Of a stretch of 10,394 nucleotides of DNA, positions 8,001-10,394 are shown piece by piece; position 1 is the first letter of the stretch, and each line of letters opens with the position of its first letter. The DNA comes from DASVFB01 sp036380275 (lineage in GTDB: Bacteria; Actinomycetota; Thermoleophilia; Gaiellales; Gaiellaceae), in the NCBI GenBank assembly GCA_036380275.1, contig DASVFB010000307.1, positions 1 to 10,394 of the forward strand, read 5' to 3'. The notes under the pieces were generated by a model. The model had not been told where the DNA came from, searched no databases, and was given only the letters and a program-made list of their open reading frames with translations. Made by a program: the position numbers and the translations under genes.

Positions 8001-8202
8001 CGAGGCAGCGGAGTTCCTGGCCGCGAAGAACATGCGAACGCACGAGGCGTACGCGCGCCTTCGCGCCGCCGAGCAGCTCGCCTCGGAGGGGCGCGGCGCC
8101 GAGGCGCAGCCGCACCTCGAACGCGCGCTCGCGTTCTACCGGTCGGTCGGAGCGAGCCGGTACGTGCGGCGTGGCGAAGCGGTGCTGCCGGCGTCCGCCT
8201 GA
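5026..8202 (+). CDS. Class III adenylate cyclase - STAND/AAA ATPase - TPR signalling protein
   Basis: A 1058-residue multidomain protein. Residues 7-178 are a class III nucleotide cyclase: FADLVGFT carries metal ligand D16, KFVGDAVMAVFG carries K56 and metal ligand D60, and VAGDVVNTASR carries D125, N128 and R132. The Lys/Asp pair is the one that selects ATP over GTP, and N128/R132 stabilise the transition state, so it should make cAMP. From about 196 (LVGRRRERD) an AAA_16/STAND NTPase begins, with Walker A GVPGIGKS at 226-233, Walker B VLVFEDLHWAD at 346-356, VVVTARPE and GGNPLYAEQ at 438-446. FSFAHLLIRDVAY at about 531-543 is a conserved winged-helix segment of such proteins. The remaining 500 residues are alpha-helical TPR-like repeats (for example RFQLALERMERLG, YIRGDWAEAEQKL). 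No transmembrane segment or HTH is seen. Mycobacterial relatives such as Rv0386 add a LuxR HTH at the end; this one does not. ATG at 5026 is used through coupling to ilvA. Confidence 0.92.
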   Translation: MSARRERKVVTVLFADLVGFTARAESLDPEDVEAILRPYHERLREELEQRGGTVEKFVGDAVMAVFGAPLAHEDDPERAVRAALAIRDGVVEDGTLEVRTAVNTGEALVSVDARPERGEGMVAGDVVNTASRLQSAAPANGILVGETTYRATRHVIDYSEHAPVEAKGKAEPVPVWEVVDAKARIGVEMSGPATPLVGRRRERDLMLSTFDRVRRESSTQLVTIAGVPGIGKSRLVAELYGELEREAELTNWRRGRALPYGEGGALWAFAEMVKAQAGILESDGASEAERKLREAVDAVVPEDDVAWVEGRLRPLVGLSAEPSEREESFAAWRRFVEGLVEQRPTVLVFEDLHWADDELLDFVDELADWVEHVPLLVVVTARPELFERRPDWGGGKRNSLTVSLSPLDDGDTARLLAALLDRSVLPAEQQQELLARAGGNPLYAEQFARMFAERGESGGTLPETVQGIITARLDSLPPDEKELLLDAAVLGKTFWRGGLGGEEVEPRLRSLQRKEFIRRERHSAVARESEFSFAHLLIRDVAYAQIPRAERAEKHVRAARWIDSLSGDRGEDLAELRAHHYASALELVEAAGGDSSELLGPAVDALIAAAQRAEKLFAFAQVERYASRALALVPEGDPRRPQALLALAAAEAELGNAEFHEHATEAAAAFCALDNRSSAAAAVTLSASWLWNFGRRDEAHAAAERALALVGDDGVSREQVAALAVHSRLLMLGSEYQESVEVGTAGLEAARQLGEEAIETNLLITMGTARNRLGRDGMTDLERGGAMADRLNLPREYTRAHNNIAEQLIVDGDFSGAERRFQLALERMERLGIIQSVVWLLPQVADLAYIRGDWAEAEQKLGRFDGILETISEHYLETQVRGIRAGMATARGDAAAARLWEAMLDSARSVKDPQALGPALTGRARFLLDEGQVDAAAALVDELMTLPELYHMALLDLGWLSHDLGQDMETRPDEISGVWGEAGMLVAQGKLVEAAEFLAAKNMRTHEAYARLRAAEQLASEGRGAEAQPHLERALAFYRSVGASRYVRRGEAVLPASA

Positions 8203-8251
8203 AGCCGCCCGATCGCGCGCCGGAAGAGGCCGTCCCGCCGCGTGCCGCCGG

Positions 8252-8266
8252 AGGCGAGCCTCGCCT
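8252..8266 (+). terminator. Weak hairpin after the cyclase gene, possible terminator
   Basis: AGGCGA (8252-8257) pairs with TCGCCT (8261-8266) around a 3-base loop, 50 nt after the cyclase stop. Only TTG follows instead of a T-run, so it is a poor intrinsic terminator. It is recorded because it is the only compact stem close after this long transcription unit. Confidence 0.2.
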
Positions 8267-8387
8267 TGACCGCCGCGCGCCGGAGATCGTGCTGGTGTGT
8301 GCTCGCAACATGTGCCGTGAGGTGACTGCTCATGCCCACACGACGCGCGAGCCCGGCGGCTGCTTCCCGGCGGCCCCGTGACCCCAC

Positions 8388-8435
8388 CGGACCCGACCCG
8401 CGTCCAGGACTACGGCCATGTCCTGTCGGGACGCT
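8388..8435. repeat. Intergenic direct repeat, copy A
   Basis: First copy of a direct repeat; the second is exactly 105 bp downstream (8493-8540). The core 8402-8435 matches copy B at 29 of 34 positions by eye, and the flanking 14 bases at 9 of 14. The core opens with the 9-bp palindrome GTCCAGGAC (8402-8410), contains GGCCATGTC (8414-8422) and closes with GGGACGCT (8428-8435). GTCC at 8420-8424 (overlapping GTCCT) and GGAC at 8429-8432 form a second, looser inverted pair. Too few and too diverged for a CRISPR. Confidence 0.75.
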
Positions 8436-8492
8436 CCGTCGGCGTCGCCGGCGGCAGAGGCTCGGTCGCTCACGGCGCGGGCAGCGCTCGTT

Positions 8493-8540
8493 CGGACATC
8501 ACTCGAGTCCAGGACTCGGGCCATGTCTGGCCGGGACGCT
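8493..8540. repeat. Intergenic direct repeat, copy B
   Basis: Second copy of the repeat at 8388-8435, same orientation. It keeps the palindrome GTCCAGGAC (8507-8515), GGGCCATGTC (8518-8527) and GGGACGCT (8533-8540). The differences from copy A are clustered at 8517-8518 and 8528-8531. Copy B ends 40 bp before the hydrolase-LuxR start codon, the distance at which an activator or repressor commonly binds. Whether it is an operator pair or part of a dispersed repeat family cannot be told from one window. Confidence 0.75.
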
Positions 8541-8569
8541 GTGCGTCGAGCACCTCGCAGTCCCGGCTT

Positions 8570-8580
8570 TAGTCTGTGGC
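8570..8580 (+). promoter_or_regulatory. Candidate -10 element of a leaderless promoter for the hydrolase-LuxR gene
   Basis: TAGTCT at 8570-8575 fits TANNNT and ends 5 nt before ATG at 8581. No Shine-Dalgarno sequence is present in front of this ATG, as expected for a leaderless transcript. A -35 box is not convincing: the best at 17-18 bp is TCGAGC or CGAGCA (8546-8552), which would fit a promoter needing an activator. Inference only. Confidence 0.3.
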
Positions 8581-9621
8581 ATGGCCGCCGGGCAGCGGAC
8601 AGGGTTCTTCCGTTTCGACGGACACCGCATCGCATTCGCGACGTTCGGCTCCGGCCCGGCGCTCGTCTTCCCGGCTTGGTGGGTCAGCAACGTCGTGGAG
8701 GATTGGAAGGACGAGCGTTTCCGCCGGTTCGTCGAGGCGCTCGCGGATCGGAGGCAGGTGATCCGCTACGACCGTCTCGGGTGCGGGATGTCGGACCGCG
8801 AGCGGCCTTCAGAGACGCTCGAGCTCGAGTACGAGGTCGCCGTGCTTGCGGCGCTCATCGACCATGTCGGGCTCGAGCGCGTGACCCTGCTCGGCGGATC
8901 CTACGGAGGGTGCACGGCCGTCGGCTATGCGACGCGCAATCCGGGCCGGGTCGATCGTATCGTCCTCTACGGTGCGTTCGCGAGCGGCGCGCAGCTTGGA
9001 CGCCCCGAATCGAGGCAGGTCGTCGTCGACCTCGTCCGCAGGCACTGGGGAATCGGCGCCCGGATGTTCGCCGACGCGTTCGTTCCGAGCGGCGGCCCGG
9101 ACGAGCGTGCGTCGTTCGCCGCCTTTCAGCGGGCGTCCGCGAGTGCCGAATTCGCTGCGCAGCTGCTCGAGCTGACGTTCGCGACCGACGTCAGCGAGGA
9201 GGTGGCCGAGCTGCACACGCCGACGCTCGTCGTGCATCGCAGGCGCGATCGCGTGGTCCGCCTCGCCGCAGGCGAGCAGCTCGCCGCGCTGGCGCCGAAC
9301 GCCGAGCTCGTCGTGCTCGAGGGCGACGCCCATCTCCCGTGGCACGGTGACGTCGACTCCGTCCTCGAGGCGGTTGCCGCGTTCCTCGGAATCACGGCGC
9401 CGGCGCGCCGCGAGCCGCCGGCCGATGTCGGCGAGCTCAGCCCGCGCGAGCGTGACGTGCTGCGACTCGTCGCGGACGGGTTGAGCGACGCGGAGATCGC
9501 GGAACGGCTCGTGCTCAGCCCGCACACGGTGCATCGTCACGTCGCGAACATCCGGCGCAAGCTGGGGCTGCACTCGCGCGCCGCGGCAGCGGCGCACGCA
9601 GCCCGAGCCGGTCTCGTCTGA
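8581..9621 (+). CDS. Alpha/beta-hydrolase fused to a C-terminal LuxR-type HTH regulator
   Basis: A 346-residue two-domain protein. Residues 1-270 are an alpha/beta-hydrolase: strand and oxyanion region GSGPALVFPAWW (23-34), YDRLGCGMSD (63-72), nucleophile elbow GGSYGG with S107, acid D223 in VVHRRRDRVV, and H251 in EGDAHLPWHGD. All three triad residues are therefore present at the expected spacing. A linker (271-284) leads to a LuxR/GerE HTH at 285-346: ELSPRERDVLRLVADGLSDA, then EIAERLVLSPHTVHRHVANI with the recognition helix, and KLGLHSRAAAAAHAARAGLV. There is no receiver or signal peptide, so it should be a cytoplasmic one-component regulator in which the hydrolase senses or processes a ligand. 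The ATG at 8581 places the fold start 7 residues in; upstream codons of the same frame run through the repeat region and look non-coding. Substrate and target genes are unknown. Confidence 0.9.
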   Translation: MAAGQRTGFFRFDGHRIAFATFGSGPALVFPAWWVSNVVEDWKDERFRRFVEALADRRQVIRYDRLGCGMSDRERPSETLELEYEVAVLAALIDHVGLERVTLLGGSYGGCTAVGYATRNPGRVDRIVLYGAFASGAQLGRPESRQVVVDLVRRHWGIGARMFADAFVPSGGPDERASFAAFQRASASAEFAAQLLELTFATDVSEEVAELHTPTLVVHRRRDRVVRLAAGEQLAALAPNAELVVLEGDAHLPWHGDVDSVLEAVAAFLGITAPARREPPADVGELSPRERDVLRLVADGLSDAEIAERLVLSPHTVHRHVANIRRKLGLHSRAAAAAHAARAGLV

Positions 9622-9630
9622 CGACGCGGC

Positions 9631-9663
9631 AAATGGCCGGTTCGGGCCAGTGCGAAATGGCCC
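9631..9663 (+). other. Pair of mutually exclusive small hairpins between the LuxR and GNAT genes
   Basis: The 86-base gap contains AAATGGCC twice (9631-9638 and 9655-9662). The central GGGCCA (9644-9649) can pair either upstream with TGGCC (9634-9638, 6-base loop) or downstream with TGGCCC (9658-9663, 8-base loop). Neither stem is followed by a T-run, so an intrinsic terminator is not supported. It could be an operator with spaced half-sites, or a chance GC-rich structure. Confidence 0.35.
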
Positions 9664-9707
9664 AGGCGTGCGAAGTCGAAGCGCCCTCTTGGAGCCACCC
9701 TTGAGCA

Positions 9708-10217
9708 ATGCAATCGAGGATCATTCGCAACCAGACGTACGGGCTCCTGACGATCAGGCCCCTCCGGAACGGCGATACGGGAACGGTCGCGGCAGTCTTC
9801 GACCGGCTCGGCAACGAATCGCGTGCGCGCCGCTTCAACGGCGCGAAGCCGCAGCTCTCCGCGAGCGAGCTCGCTCAGCTGGCGAGAGTGGACGCCGGCA
9901 GCCACACGCTCGTCGCCTACGTCGAAGGCGATCCGCGTCCCGCCGCGCTTGCGCAGCTCGTCCGCGACGCCGACCTGCGGACGCACGCCGAGATCGCGTT
10001 CGCCGTTGCCGACCCGTACCAGGGTCACGGCGTCGGCTCGGCGCTCGTCGAGCTGCTCGCCGCCGACGCGCGCGCAGCGGGCCTTACGCACCTGACCGCA
10101 ACCGTGCAGGGATCGAACGCTGCGGCGTATTCGCTCATCCGTAAGATCGCGCGGGTCGTCGACGTTCGCTACGGAGCGGGCGAAGCGTCGATCGTCGCCG
10201 CATTCCAGTCCGTGTAA
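9708..10217 (+). CDS. GNAT-family N-acetyltransferase
   Basis: A 169-residue single-domain GNAT protein expected to transfer acetyl from acetyl-CoA to an amine. LLTIRPLRNGDTGTVAAVF (13-31) is the first strand and helix. FDRLGNESRARRFNGAKPQLS (31-51) with LARVDAGSHTLVAYVEG resembles the GNAT domain of bacterial protein lysine acetyltransferases (Pat/YfiQ-like), where the segment reads roughly 'LSxESxxxRF ... VDxxxHxALVA'. Motif A is ADPYQGHGVGSALVELLAA, with the acetyl-CoA pyrophosphate loop QGHGVG at 105-110; motif B follows as LTATVQGSNAAAYSLIRKI (129-147). The N-terminal cofactor domain found in full-length Pat is absent. The ATG at 9708 has no close Shine-Dalgarno (GGAG at 9691-9694 is 13 nt away), so the start is less certain. 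A cAMP-binding domain, as in mycobacterial Pat, is not present. Substrate unknown. Confidence 0.85.
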   Translation: MQSRIIRNQTYGLLTIRPLRNGDTGTVAAVFDRLGNESRARRFNGAKPQLSASELAQLARVDAGSHTLVAYVEGDPRPAALAQLVRDADLRTHAEIAFAVADPYQGHGVGSALVELLAADARAAGLTHLTATVQGSNAAAYSLIRKIARVVDVRYGAGEASIVAAFQSV

Positions 10218-10246
10218 GGCCGCTACTCCTCGATGTCCGTTTCGAC

Positions 10247-10394
10247 TTAAGTACCGCAGCGGCGGAACTCGACGGTGTGGCCGCCGCGCTCCTGCCACGT
10301 GTGGACGCCGCCGTGCAGGACGGGACGCGCGTCGATCCCGTTCGCGGCGAGCACGCTCGCTGCGATCGCGGCGCGCGCGCCGGTATTGCAGATC
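10247..10394 (-). CDS. Rhodanese-domain protein, C-terminal fragment
   Basis: Reading the - strand from the window edge gives 48 residues ending in TAA at 10249-10247. They match the C-terminal half of a rhodanese domain: the active-site loop CNTGAR (C-x-x-G-x-R, with the catalytic Cys as second visible residue), the helix AAIAASVLAANGI, strand ARPVLHGGV and the closing HTWQERGG, the usual 'L.GG...W...G' ending. Rhodaneses move sulfane sulfur through a persulfide on that Cys. The N-terminal part is outside the window, so it may be a stand-alone rhodanese or the tail of a metallo-beta-lactamase-fold/rhodanese fusion. It converges on the GNAT gene with 29 bases between stops and no visible terminator. 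Confidence 0.85.
   Translation of the reverse strand, partial: ICNTGARAAIAASVLAANGIDARPVLHGGVHTWQERGGHTVEFRRCGT

Larger units (their letters stand above)
8203..8580. other. 378-base intergenic region with direct repeats and no supported gene
   Basis: This is the only long non-coding stretch. It contains a small hairpin near 8252-8266, two diverged direct repeats (8388-8435 and 8493-8540) and a possible -10 element at 8570-8575. Open frames that cross it are uneven: one reverse frame of 101 codons only exists because the repeats carry no stops in that frame, and a 23-codon ATG frame at 8310-8381 has no ribosome binding site. I see no conserved protein in it. Confidence 0.6.

Noticed and set aside
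6298..8115. A 605-codon open frame on the - strand inside the cyclase gene
   Set aside because: It is the complement of a strongly supported coding region; the translation is Arg/Leu-rich with no recognisable domain. Long antisense frames are common in high-GC genes.
8310..8381. A 23-codon ATG frame with Cys near its start, resembling a leader peptide
   Set aside because: No Shine-Dalgarno, no attenuator stems after it, no cysteine or sulfur gene downstream, and the stop is 200 nt before the next gene.
8388..8540. CRISPR-like array
   Set aside because: Only two copies with 5 mismatches in the 34-base core, and no cas genes in the window.
8330..8635. A - strand open frame of 101 codons whose translation shows an internal repeat (RPDMARVLDS and RQDMAVVLDA)
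   Set aside because: The repeat period of 105 bp is a multiple of three, so any DNA repeat here stays in frame; the frame also runs into the start of the hydrolase-LuxR gene on the other strand and has no ribosome binding site.

Overview
The window is high-GC DNA that is almost entirely coding, with GTG and TTG starts, 4-bp start/stop overlaps and little intergenic sequence. Gene content (class III cyclase-STAND-TPR protein, hydrolase-LuxR fusion, MeaB-type GTPase) and base composition suggest an actinomycete-type chromosome, possibly class Thermoleophilia (Gaiellales or Solirubrobacterales). That placement is an inference from style and content, not from a marker gene. No tRNA, rRNA, CRISPR array, transposase or phage gene was seen.

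Layout, left to right. Bases 2-244 are the 3' end of a dihydrolipoamide dehydrogenase (E3) gene. It is followed by a 74-residue single-membrane-segment protein (264-488), whose stop overlaps the GTG start of a HisC-like PLP aminotransferase (485-1597). Eight bases later comes a 12-TM-type major facilitator exporter (1606-2874). A possible new leaderless promoter precedes a MeaB/ArgK-family GTPase (2896-3891). Its 3' end overlaps by 35 nt a TTG-started threonine ammonia-lyase with a C-terminal ACT domain (3857-5029). That gene shares an ATGA overlap with a 1058-residue adenylate cyclase / STAND ATPase / TPR protein (5026-8202). All genes to this point are on the + strand and look like one or two transcription units.

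The only long gap is 8203-8580. It holds a diverged direct repeat of about 48 bp whose two copies are offset by exactly 105 bp, and a possible -10 element immediately before the next gene. That gene (8581-9621) encodes an alpha/beta-hydrolase with an apparently complete Ser-Asp-His triad fused to a C-terminal LuxR-type helix-turn-helix. An 86-base gap with two mutually exclusive small hairpins leads to a GNAT acetyltransferase (9708-10217). Convergent to it, on the - strand, is the C-terminal end of a rhodanese-domain protein (10247-10394), cut by the window edge.

How they may work together. Threonine ammonia-lyase makes 2-oxobutyrate; oxidative decarboxylation by an E3-containing complex would give propionyl-CoA, and MeaB protects the methylmalonyl-CoA mutase that finishes that route. 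This is a plausible metabolic thread, though the mutase itself is not in the window. The right half looks regulatory: a large cyclase/ATPase signalling protein beside a one-component hydrolase-HTH regulator. The most unusual items are that hydrolase-LuxR fusion, the phased repeat in front of it, and the coupling of the cyclase to threonine deaminase.
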